NCBI RefSeq assembly: GCF_029581275.1 | Contig: NZ_CP120742.1 | Span: 1,400,501-1,464,500, forward strand | Length of the DNA: 64,000 nt | Source of the DNA: Micromonospora sp. WMMD1155 | GTDB taxonomy: Bacteria > Actinomycetota > Actinomycetes > Mycobacteriales > Micromonosporaceae | Direction: 5' to 3' | Shown: positions 53,198 to 60,450 of the stretch, one piece after another | Layout of the letters: each line of letters begins with the position of its first letter | How positions within the stretch are numbered: the stretch's first letter is position 1 | The notes under the pieces: model-generated | Database searches by the model: none | The model's input: the letters and a program-made list of their open reading frames with translations, nothing else | What the model was told of the DNA's origin: nothing | Position numbers and translations under genes: made by a program

Positions 53198-53571
53198 TGC
53201 GCTCCCCCGTTCAACGAATGCCGATGCGTCGATGGATGACGCGTTGAGCCGAGGCTAGGTGAGCGCGGTCCGGCACGAGGACCCGTGACGGCATATGCAA
53301 CTTTCCGGACGCCGGATCAAGGTGCGAAGACGGGCAATTTGTCAGGACCCGCCTGCGCCACCTACGGTCGGTGATGCCGGAGTGAGAGTCGCTGCGACGG
53401 ACCGGGTCCGCCACGCTCACCCCGGAGCATCGGCTTCAAGGGCGCCTTCCGCGACGAGGGAGGCGTGATGAGTGCTGCTGCGACGTGGGCTGCCGGTGAC
53501 TATCCGGCGACGGCACGCGCCGTCCCGCAGTGGCCTCGCCACTCCGGGACGGCTGGAACGGTCCGGAGCGC
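53198..53571. other. 374-base gap upstream of the ALF gene
   Basis: It holds the promoter of the ALF-protein gene, an A+T-richer stretch at about 53290-53345, and the hairpin at 53519-53553. A 35-codon ORF (53468-53575, with GGGAGG upstream) is open but overlaps that hairpin. I see no other feature. Confidence 0.5.
53519..53553 (-). terminator. Compound hairpin after the Clp-N gene
   Basis: gccgtcccg (53519-53527) pairs with cgggacggc (53545-53553); inside it agtgg pairs with ccact. It lies 19 bases past the stop of the Clp N-domain gene. Confidence 0.7.
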
Positions 53572-54324
53572 CTAACCGGCGTCGTCGCTCTTCGACGCGT
53601 CTTTGACAACGGCGGCGAGCGCGGTGGCGAGGTCGGCCTCCACCGCCGCCTTCTCCAGGCCGAGGCTGGTGAGCACCCCCGCACCGTCCTCCTGCTCCAG
53701 CAGGGCGAGCAGGATGTGCTCGGTGCCGATGTAGTTGTGCCCGAGGCGCAGCGCCTCCCGGAAGGTCAACTCCAACGCCTTCTTGCCGCGAGCGTCGTAC
53801 GGGATGAGGTCCGGCACCTGCTCGACCCGTGGCGGAAGGGCGGCGGCGACAGTCTCCCGCACCGCCTCGGGGGTGACGCCCAGGTCGGCCATCACCCGGG
53901 CGGCCAGCGCCTCCGGCTCCGCGAGCAGACCCAGCACCAGGTGCTCGGGCCCGATCTCGGCGTTCCTGCTGGCGCGGGCCTCCTCCTGGGAGGCCATCAC
54001 CACGTTGCGGGCCCGGGGGGTGAACCGGCCGAAGCCGGCGTTCGGGTCGAGCGCGGCGGCATCGGTCGAGGCCTTCGGCACGAAACGCTTCTGGGCGGCC
54101 TGCTTGCTGACGCCCATGCTGCGGCCGATGTCGGTCCAGGAGGCACCCGAGCGGCGGGCCTGGTCGACGAAGTGACCGATCAGGTGATCGGCGACCTCAC
54201 CGAGGTGGTCGGCGGCGATGACCGCGTCGGTGAGCTGGTCGAGCGCATCGGTGTGCGCCTTCTTGATCGCCTGGATGAGGTCGTCGAGCTTGACGGTGAC
54301 ACCGATCTGAAGAGGTTCTGTCAT
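53572..54324 (-). CDS. Clp N-terminal-domain protein with helix-turn-helix, no ATPase
   Basis: A 250-residue protein. Residues about 1-90 contain a helical region with SGASWTDIGRSMGVSKQAAQ, a typical helix-turn-helix. The C-terminal part (about 95-250) has two Clp N repeats, FTPRARNVVMASQEEARASR with IGPEHLVLGLL, and YDARGKKALELTFREALRLG with YIGTEHILLALLEQ. No AAA+ module follows, so it cannot unfold proteins itself. The build fits an adaptor or a regulator that senses Clp substrates or partners. The start coincides with a probable leaderless transcription start, flanked by palindromes it may bind (autoregulation, inference). Confidence 0.88.
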   Translation of the reverse strand: MTEPLQIGVTVKLDDLIQAIKKAHTDALDQLTDAVIAADHLGEVADHLIGHFVDQARRSGASWTDIGRSMGVSKQAAQKRFVPKASTDAAALDPNAGFGRFTPRARNVVMASQEEARASRNAEIGPEHLVLGLLAEPEALAARVMADLGVTPEAVRETVAAALPPRVEQVPDLIPYDARGKKALELTFREALRLGHNYIGTEHILLALLEQEDGAGVLTSLGLEKAAVEADLATALAAVVKDASKSDDAG

Positions 54325-54373
54325 GCGTCAACCATAGGTTGACGCACCTCCCATCGTCAACTCCTAGTTGACG
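54325..54373. promoter_or_regulatory. Leaderless promoter with two palindromic operators
   Basis: Reading leftward: TTGACG (54360-54355), an 18-base spacer and TATGGT (54336-54331) form a near-consensus promoter. Its start point would be about base 54324, the A of the Clp-N ATG. Palindrome 1 has arms gcgtcaacc / ggttgacgc around ata (54325-54345) and covers the -10. Palindrome 2 has arms cgtcaact / agttgacg around cct (54355-54373) and covers the -35. Their centres are 29 bases apart, nearly three helical turns. Confidence 0.7.
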
Positions 54374-54456
54374 ACAGGAGGTCGGCCGTCGCCCCGGTAC
54401 CGGCCCGGATACGGTGGGCGGCGTCGAGCACGGTCACCGGTGGGAGGGGTGCGGTC

Positions 54457-55296
54457 ATGCGTCTCCACGTGGGGTGCGCGATGTGGAGTCACCGGTCGTG
54501 GCCGGGGCACCGACTGCCGCCCGGGGAACGCCTGGCGCACTACGCGAGCTGGTGCGACGCCGTGGAGGGCAACACGACGTTCTACGCGACCCCGACCCGG
54601 GACACCGTGACGTCGTGGGCCGCGCAGACCGATCCCACGTTCCGGTTCGTCCCCAAGCTTCCGAAGGTCGTCACACACGAACGCCGACTCACCGACGTCG
54701 GCGAACCACTGCACGCCTTCCTGGACGCGATCGAGCCGCTCGGCCCCCGCGCGCACGCTCTCTGGATCCAGTTGCCCGGCTCGTTCGCGCCCGCCGACGT
54801 GCCGACCCTGGGCCGCTTCCTGACCCGACTTCCCCGATCCCACCGGTACGCGGTGGAGGTCCGCCACCCGGCGTTCTTCACCGACGACCGCGCGATCCGG
54901 CTGTTGGAGGCGACCCTCGGATCCGTGTCGGCCGAGTGGATCCCCTTCGACACGACCGCCTTCTTCGCGAGCCGGCCGACCAGCGACGCGGAGCGGGACG
55001 CCTGGACCAAGAAACCCCGTGTGCCGCTGCGGTCGCTGGCACTGACCGATCGGCCGATCGTCCGCTATCTCGGCCGCGACGACTCCGCTCGCACTGTCGA
55101 GGGGTGGCAGCACTGGGTCGACGTGACAGCCACCTGGCTCCGGGAGGGGCGCTCACCGACGATGTTCGTCCACACGCCGGACAACGCCGACGCGCCCGCG
55201 CTCGCCCGCCGGTTCCACGACGAGGTACGCGCGCAGGTGCCCACGCTCGACGCACTGCCCGAGCCGATCCCGGTCGAACCCCTGACGCTGTTCTGA
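54457..55296 (+). CDS. DUF72 domain-containing protein
   Basis: A 279-residue TIM-barrel-like protein. ATG 54457 has GGGAGG nine bases upstream. It opens LHVGCAMWSHRSWPG, continues CDAVEGNTTFYATPT and FRFVPKLPKVVTHERRL, and closes GRSPTMFVHTPDNADAPALA. These blocks define DUF72, a conserved family near nucleic-acid or sugar isomerase-like barrels whose activity is not established. It is convergent with the GH15 gene, 5 bases apart. Confidence 0.92.
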   Translation: MRLHVGCAMWSHRSWPGHRLPPGERLAHYASWCDAVEGNTTFYATPTRDTVTSWAAQTDPTFRFVPKLPKVVTHERRLTDVGEPLHAFLDAIEPLGPRAHALWIQLPGSFAPADVPTLGRFLTRLPRSHRYAVEVRHPAFFTDDRAIRLLEATLGSVSAEWIPFDTTAFFASRPTSDAERDAWTKKPRVPLRSLALTDRPIVRYLGRDDSARTVEGWQHWVDVTATWLREGRSPTMFVHTPDNADAPALARRFHDEVRAQVPTLDALPEPIPVEPLTLF

Positions 55297-55301
55297 ACGG
55301 G

Positions 55302-57146
55302 TCAACCCTGCTCGTCGAGCAGACGGTCGAGGTGGTTCGCGGTACTGATCAGCGACAGGTGACTGAACGCCTGAGGGAAGTTCCCGATCTGCTCACCGGT
55401 CGGCGCGATCTCCTCGGAGTAGAGGCCCAGCGGGTTGCTGTAGGTGAGCATCTTCTCGAAGGTCAGTCGGGCGTCGTCGAGCCGGCCGGCCTGGGCGAGG
55501 GCCTGCACGTACCAGAAGGTGCACATGCTGAAGGTGCCCTCGGTGCCGGCCAGACCGTCCGGCGAGGCGTTCGGGTCGTAGCGGTAGACGAGGCTGTCGG
55601 AGACCAGTTCGGCGTCCATCGCCCGCAACGTCGACTCCCACATCGGGTCCATCGGTGAGATGAAGCCGATCCCGGGCATGGCCAGGAGCGAGGCGTCCAG
55701 GATGTCGGTGCGGTAATGCTGCACGAAGGCTTGCCGACCCGGGTGGAAGCCCCGGGTCATGATCTGCTCGTAGACGGCGTTGCGCTCGGTCGTCCAACGG
55801 GTGGTGTCACCGGGGCGCCCGCGGCGTTGGGCGAGGCGGATGGCGCGGTCCAGCGCCACCCAGGACATCACCCGCCCGTACGTGAAGTCCTGCCGTCCTG
55901 ACCGGGTCTCCCAGATGCCATCCTCGGGTTGGTCCCAGTGTTCGCAGAGCCAGTCCATCAATTCTGCCGTTTTCCGCCAACCCTCGTACGGCGCGATGAG
56001 GCCGTTGCGGTCGGCGAGTTCCAAGGAGTTGAGCGCCTCGCCGTGGATGTCGAGTTGCAGCTGGCCCGACGCGGCGTTGCCGATGCGCACCGGTGCCGAA
56101 CCCCGGTACCCCTCCAGGTGGTCCAGCACCTCCTCGGGCAGGTGCGGTGAGCCGTCGATCCGGTACATGATCTGTAGGGGCAGATCGGGATCTCGGGCCT
56201 CCCGGATGCGTGCGTCCAGCCAGAGCAGGTATTTCTGGGCCTCGTCGGTGAAGCCGATACTCAGCAGCGCGTGTACCGAGAAGGACGCGTCCCTGATCCA
56301 GGTGTAGCGGTAGTCCCAGTTCCGCTGCCCGCCGATCTGCTCCGGCAGCCCGGTGGTGGGCGCGGCGACCAGAGCGCCGGTCGGGGCGTACGTCATCAGT
56401 TTGAGCGTCATCGCGGACCGCTCGACCACCTCCCTCCACCGACCCGTGTAACGGCAGCCGTCAATCCACCGTCGCCAGTAGTCGCGGGTCTGGGCGAGCA
56501 GTTCGCATGCCTCATCGGTGTTGAGCGGTCGGGGTGCCTGTGGTCGGGCCGTCTCCAGCACCACCCCGCCGATGTCGCCGGCGTGCAGCGTGAACCGGGC
56601 CGACACGCCCTGCTCGTCGCGGTGGATGTCCGCCTCGCCGATCAGCCATTTGCCCTCCTTGAAGGGGGTCAGGGTGAGGTTCAGCGTCGCGCTCCGGAAC
56701 ACGTCTCCCCCGGGGTGCACCTCAAGCTCGAACGGGTCGCGTCCGTAGTTGAATCGAGGCTGGCAGTCGAAGCGAAACGGCATACTGCCCCGGATCATGC
56801 GGACGAGCCGGACCAACCGGTGCCGGTTGGTGGCGTGTTCACCGGTGACCGGCATGAAGTCCACCAATTCGCCCACACCGTCAGCACTGTGGAAACGAGT
56901 GATGAGGATCGGCGTACCGGGCAGGTAAAGCTGCTTGCTCGCGTAGTCGATGCCGTCGGGCGCGAGTTGGAAGTAGCCGCCCTTCCGGCGGTCCAGCAGC
57001 GCTCCGAAAACGCTCGGTGAATCGAAGCGGGGCGCGCAGAACCAGTCGACAATGCCGTCCTTGCTGATCAGCGCCGCCGTCTGCAGGTCACCGATGAGGC
57101 CATGGTTTTCGACCGCCGGGTAGCTCTCCACGCTGTCCCCCGCCAT
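55302..57146 (-). CDS. GH15 family glycoside hydrolase (trehalase/glucoamylase-like)
   Basis: About 614 residues from ATG 57146; a TTG 12 bases earlier is also in frame. An N-terminal beta-sandwich (opening YPAVENHGLIGDLQTAALIS, then DGIVDWFCAPRFDSPSVFG) is followed by the (alpha/alpha)6 barrel. The barrel has QIGGQRNWDYRYTWIRDASF and the general acid Glu in QPEDGIWETRSGRQDFTYGR. The general base Glu is in LYSEEIAPTGEQIGNFPQAF. This layout and motif set match bacterial cytosolic GH15 enzymes, which in mycobacteria and Streptomyces act as trehalases. There is no signal peptide. Confidence 0.93.
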   Translation of the reverse strand: MAGDSVESYPAVENHGLIGDLQTAALISKDGIVDWFCAPRFDSPSVFGALLDRRKGGYFQLAPDGIDYASKQLYLPGTPILITRFHSADGVGELVDFMPVTGEHATNRHRLVRLVRMIRGSMPFRFDCQPRFNYGRDPFELEVHPGGDVFRSATLNLTLTPFKEGKWLIGEADIHRDEQGVSARFTLHAGDIGGVVLETARPQAPRPLNTDEACELLAQTRDYWRRWIDGCRYTGRWREVVERSAMTLKLMTYAPTGALVAAPTTGLPEQIGGQRNWDYRYTWIRDASFSVHALLSIGFTDEAQKYLLWLDARIREARDPDLPLQIMYRIDGSPHLPEEVLDHLEGYRGSAPVRIGNAASGQLQLDIHGEALNSLELADRNGLIAPYEGWRKTAELMDWLCEHWDQPEDGIWETRSGRQDFTYGRVMSWVALDRAIRLAQRRGRPGDTTRWTTERNAVYEQIMTRGFHPGRQAFVQHYRTDILDASLLAMPGIGFISPMDPMWESTLRAMDAELVSDSLVYRYDPNASPDGLAGTEGTFSMCTFWYVQALAQAGRLDDARLTFEKMLTYSNPLGLYSEEIAPTGEQIGNFPQAFSHLSLISTANHLDRLLDEQG

Positions 57147-57306
57147 CCGTCGTGGCAACGGCGGCGACTACCCGGAAAAGGGCGGCGACACACTGCCCGC
57201 ACCCGTCCCCTGACTCGACCGCGTCGAACCCGACGGCATTGCGGAAGGGATCTGTCCGCAATCGCCGATAACGTCTTCATCGACGACAGCGACGAGAGGA
57301 CCGCGG

Positions 57307-57735
57307 ATGAGCCTGCGAGGATTTGCCACACTCAACATCTGGGCGGACGACGTGGAGGCGGCCACCGCCTGGTACGCGCACCTCCTCGGCGTCGAGGCGT
57401 ACTTCACGCGCCCCGGGCCGGACGGACACCTCGCGTACGCCGAGTTCCGCGTCGGTGACTACCAAGCTGAACTGGGCATCATCGACCGCCGGCACGCACC
57501 ACCCACGGCCACCGCGACCGGCCCGGGTGGCGCGGTCATGCACTGGCACGTCGACGACCTCGACGCCACCGTGGACCGACTGCTGGCGTTGGGCGCGACG
57601 GAGTACCAGCCGATCACGCCGCACGGGGACGGGGGGTTCGTCACCGCGTCGGTGGTCGACCCGTTCGGCAATGTGCTGGGCGTCATGAGGAACCCGCACT
57701 ACCTCGACGTCCTCGCCGCACTCACGGCGACCTGA
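57307..57735 (+). CDS. VOC family protein
   Basis: A 142-residue glyoxalase-like protein from ATG 57307, preceded by GAGAGGA. It has two VOC half-repeats: FATLNIWADDVEAATAWYAH LLG, and MHWHVDDLDATVDRLLALGA with the ending VVDPFGNVLGVM. Metal ligands of true glyoxalases are only partly seen, so no reaction is assigned. The gene is divergent from the GH15 gene. Confidence 0.87.
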   Translation: MSLRGFATLNIWADDVEAATAWYAHLLGVEAYFTRPGPDGHLAYAEFRVGDYQAELGIIDRRHAPPTATATGPGGAVMHWHVDDLDATVDRLLALGATEYQPITPHGDGGFVTASVVDPFGNVLGVMRNPHYLDVLAALTAT

Positions 57736-57741
57736 GGCGGG

Positions 57742-58210
57742 TCAGTCCCATTCGTCCGGATCCGCCGTCCGCCGCACCAACAGCGCCGCGTCGTCGGCGT
57801 CGAGCCCGCTGGCGATGAGCAGGTCGTTCGCCGCCGTACGGAACTCACCGGCGGCGACCATGCCCGAGTAGCCCAACCGGTGGGCGTGCAGGCGGTTGGG
57901 ATCGGGCGAGCCCGAGGACCACCCCGACCAGCAGCTCGATCGTGCGCCGCAGGCGTGATCCCATCGAGGCCGCCACGATGCCGACCGCCGTGGTGGGCGC
58001 GAAGACCGGGGCGGGATTGTCCAGGAACTGGTGACCCACGAACCAGGCGAGCGACGCCGCGATGCCGGCCTGCACGGCGAGCAGCCCGTTGAGGCGCAGT
58101 CGCCAGGCGCGGGAGCGCACGCCGTATCCCAGCCGGTCACGCAGGCCGGCCAACGCCCGATCGGTCGGGGACGGGTCGGAGTCGCCTGACGACTCCTGTT
58201 TCGCGGGCAT
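57742..58210 (-). pseudogene. Decayed FUSC-family (aromatic acid exporter) gene
   Basis: The first 95 codons, from ATG 58210, read like the start of a FUSC/aromatic acid exporter protein: a polar tail, then the helix LLAVQAGIAASLAWFVGHQF, APTTAVGIVAASMGSRLRRT and LLVGVVLGLA. The frame then changes near 57900. The last stretch in another frame, HRLGYSGMVAAGEFRTAAND and LLIASGLDADDAALLVRRTA, is the typical C-terminus of the same family. The 250 or so residues between them, including the second transmembrane block, are missing. A large internal deletion with a frame change has left a non-functional remnant. Sequencing error could explain the shift but not the missing core. Confidence 0.78.
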
Positions 58211-58273
58211 CGCGCGGTCTACCCGGCGGTGCCGGATCTATCCCGTCGGCGACGCGGAGCAGCGTCGCTCGCC

Positions 58274-58570
58274 TCAGTGGGCCGGATTCGGGGTGTGCGG
58301 CAACTTGCCGAGTTGCCGCCAGTTCGTCTCCGCCACCTCGACGTCGTAGTGCTCGGCGGCGGCGAGGATGTTCTGGAACGCCTGGTCACGCTCCTTGTCG
58401 GTGACCCCCTGCACCTGGTCGAACCGGGCGATGGCGTTGCGGACGTGGCTCGCGTCGGTCATCGGTTCCTTGCGCTTGTCGGGGAACGCGAAGACGCTCT
58501 CCGGCAGCTCGCGCTTGTCCTTGTCCGACAGGCCACCGTGCTTCTCGTGGGGTTTCCAGGTCGACGTCAT
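58274..58570 (-). CDS. DUF6582 family protein
   Basis: A 98-residue soluble protein. The core LPESVFAFPDKRKEPMTDAS, HVRNAIARFDQVQGVTDKER, DQAFQNILAAAEHYDVEV matches the DUF6582 family. Small, charged and helical, without signal peptide. No function is known for this family. ATG 58570. Confidence 0.85.
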   Translation of the reverse strand: MTSTWKPHEKHGGLSDKDKRELPESVFAFPDKRKEPMTDASHVRNAIARFDQVQGVTDKERDQAFQNILAAAEHYDVEVAETNWRQLGKLPHTPNPAH

Positions 58571-58707
58571 CAGTCACCAGTACCCACAACCTGCGCGGCA
58601 GCACCTCCGGCGACGAGATTTTCCGGGCCACCACAAGATCCATATCATGCGGCCGATCCGGGTCCGGCCGAAGCCCTGCACCGGATCGTCCCTTGTGGAG
58701 TGCGAGC

Positions 58708-59007
58708 ATGGCCGACATGGATATCTACGAGGACGCCCGTACGGTGTCACGTTCGGATCTGGCCGCCTGGTTGCGTCAGTTGGCGAGCCAGCTGGAGTCC
58801 GATGGGCGGATCTTCTACGGCGCGGCGGGCTCCGTGTCCGTGGCGGACACCGTGCGCTGCGAGCTGGAGATCGAGCAGGAGAGCGAGACGGAGTTGTCCG
58901 TCGAGATCGAGTTCTCCTGGACGGTGCCGACGTCCGGGCAGGCGGCGGACGAGGTCGAGGAATCGCCGAGCGGGGAGCAGCAGGACGAGGCCGCGCCGGA
59001 GGCGTGA
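58708..59007 (+). CDS. Amphi-Trp domain protein
   Basis: A 99-residue protein. ATG 58708 has GGAG seven bases before it. The domain is clear: TVSRSDLAAWLRQLASQLES, DGRIFYGAAGSVSVADTVRC, ELEIEQESETELSVEIEFSW. These are the markers of the amphi-Trp fold (an amphipathic strand with a final Trp). The tail is acidic and probably disordered. The family is widespread in bacteria and archaea; its function is unknown. Confidence 0.88.
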   Translation: MADMDIYEDARTVSRSDLAAWLRQLASQLESDGRIFYGAAGSVSVADTVRCELEIEQESETELSVEIEFSWTVPTSGQAADEVEESPSGEQQDEAAPEA

Positions 59008-59089
59008 TCCCGGGGGCGACGACACGTCGCACGGCGGCCATCGACCCCGGTGGCCGCCACCACGCCGAGAGCGGAACGACCAACATCCT

Positions 59090-59104
59090 TTAAAGAAGCT
59101 TTAA
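59090..59104. promoter_or_regulatory. Inverted repeat upstream of the DUF1996 gene
   Basis: ttaaag-aag-ctttaa, then a second partial copy ttaagaagc (59101-59109). This A+T-rich motif is 91 bases before the GTG of the DUF1996 gene and is unusual for this G+C-rich region; possible operator. Confidence 0.4.
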
Positions 59105-59194
59105 GAAGCTGTCGGGTGTGATCGGGAAGCGCCTACCATACGGCGGCCGTGGCCGTCCGGGTCAACGCCGTCGTCCGCTCGTTGGGAGTGACCC

Positions 59195-60406
59195 GTGTCG
59201 TACGCCCCGTCGCCCGAACCGGACGCGAGCCCACCCCCGTCCCGGCACCGCCCGCCGAGTCGGTTCACCCGCACCCGACTGGCGATGGCCGCGGGCGCGA
59301 CGGTCGCGCTGGTCATCGCCGCCACCGGCGTGTACCTGGGCAACGGTGACGTGACACCCGAGCCGTCGAACGCGTCCAACGCCCTCGACGACCCGTCGAC
59401 GTCGGCCGGGCAGCCCGGATCCCCTGCCATGGCGGCGTCGACCTCGGCGACACCGGCGGCCTCCTCGACCCCGTCGGCCTCCACGACACCGTCGACCGCG
59501 GCCACGCCGAAGGTCCCGACGACCGGTTGGATACCCGTGGACCGGGCCGCCTGGAAGGCGCAGGCCGACGCGTACCAGAGGTTGAAGATCGATCCTGTCC
59601 CGGCCGGCGTGGGCAACCTCCCGGAGTTCCGGGCGGACTGCCAGTACAGCCACCGGCTGCCGGACGACCCGATCGTCGCTCCCGGTCTCCCGGGCGCCTC
59701 CCACATGCACTCCTTCGTCGGGAACAAGGCGGTCGACGCCGACACCGTCGCCGGGGACCTGACGAAGTTCACCGCCACCTCCTGCAAGCCGGTCCAGGAC
59801 CACTCCGCCTACTGGGTGCCCACGCTCTACGACAACGCGACCGGTAAGCCGGTCGAGACGACCGGTTTCCGGGTTTACTACCGCTCGCTGGCGAAGAACT
59901 CGACCGGCCAGATGCCGATGCCCAACGGCCTGCGCATGATCTCCGGTGACGCCAAGAAGAAGAAGCCGACGCCGCGCGGCGCGACCGGCCAGTTCTACTG
60001 CGCCTTCTACGGCCCCGGTGACCTCGACGGAATCGCCCGCAGCACCAACGGCAACTGGCCCATCTGCGGCGGCGACGCCACCCTGCACTTCATGATGCAG
60101 TTCCCCGACTGCTGGGACGGCAAGCACCTGGACAGCCCCAACCACAAGGACCATGTGGCGTACGGCAGCGGCAACGGCTGCCCGAGCAGCCACCCGGTGC
60201 GGATCCCGGCGATCACCTTCGACATCCAGTACCCGGCGAAGGGCACTCCGGCGGGCTACTACCTCTCCTCCGACAAGGAGGGGAAGAGCGCTTCGTCGAT
60301 GCACGGGGACGCGTTCGTGATGTGGGACGTCGACACCATGAACAAGCGCACCAAGAACTGCGTCCTGCAGCGGCGGACCTGCGACAACTACGGCTACCAG
60401 AAATAG
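59195..60406 (+). CDS. DUF1996 domain secreted/membrane-anchored protein
   Basis: A 403-residue protein from GTG 59195 with GGGAG upstream. A cytosolic Pro-rich N-terminus is followed by one helix (LAMAAGATVALVIAATGVYL, about 29-48), then a long Ser/Thr/Pro/Ala linker typical of an extended cell-wall-crossing segment. The DUF1996 domain runs from about 115 to 400 (GNLPEFRADCQYSHRLPDDP; SHMHSFVGN; HFMMQFPDCWDGKHLDS; HPVRIPAITFDIQYP; MHGDAFVMWDVDTM). The domain is found in actinobacteria and fungi, often next to carbohydrate-active enzymes; role unknown. Four Cys may form disulfides outside. Confidence 0.92.
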   Translation: MSYAPSPEPDASPPPSRHRPPSRFTRTRLAMAAGATVALVIAATGVYLGNGDVTPEPSNASNALDDPSTSAGQPGSPAMAASTSATPAASSTPSASTTPSTAATPKVPTTGWIPVDRAAWKAQADAYQRLKIDPVPAGVGNLPEFRADCQYSHRLPDDPIVAPGLPGASHMHSFVGNKAVDADTVAGDLTKFTATSCKPVQDHSAYWVPTLYDNATGKPVETTGFRVYYRSLAKNSTGQMPMPNGLRMISGDAKKKKPTPRGATGQFYCAFYGPGDLDGIARSTNGNWPICGGDATLHFMMQFPDCWDGKHLDSPNHKDHVAYGSGNGCPSSHPVRIPAITFDIQYPAKGTPAGYYLSSDKEGKSASSMHGDAFVMWDVDTMNKRTKNCVLQRRTCDNYGYQK

Positions 60407-60438
60407 CCGGGGCCAGGCCCGTGTCGGCCTGGCCCCGG
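60407..60438. terminator. Bidirectional 13-base-stem terminator
   Basis: ccggggccaggcc and ggcctggccccgg form a perfect stem with a 6-base loop, starting right after the DUF1996 stop and 12 bases past the stop of the convergent beta-helix gene. Confidence 0.82.
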
Positions 60439-60450
60439 GGTCGGGTTGGG

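Noticed and set aside
53468..53575. A 35-codon ORF on the plus strand with GGGAGG before its ATG
   Set aside because: It overlaps the hairpin used as terminator for the Clp-N gene and the stop of that gene, and the peptide resembles nothing known; coding is not supported beyond the good ribosome binding site.
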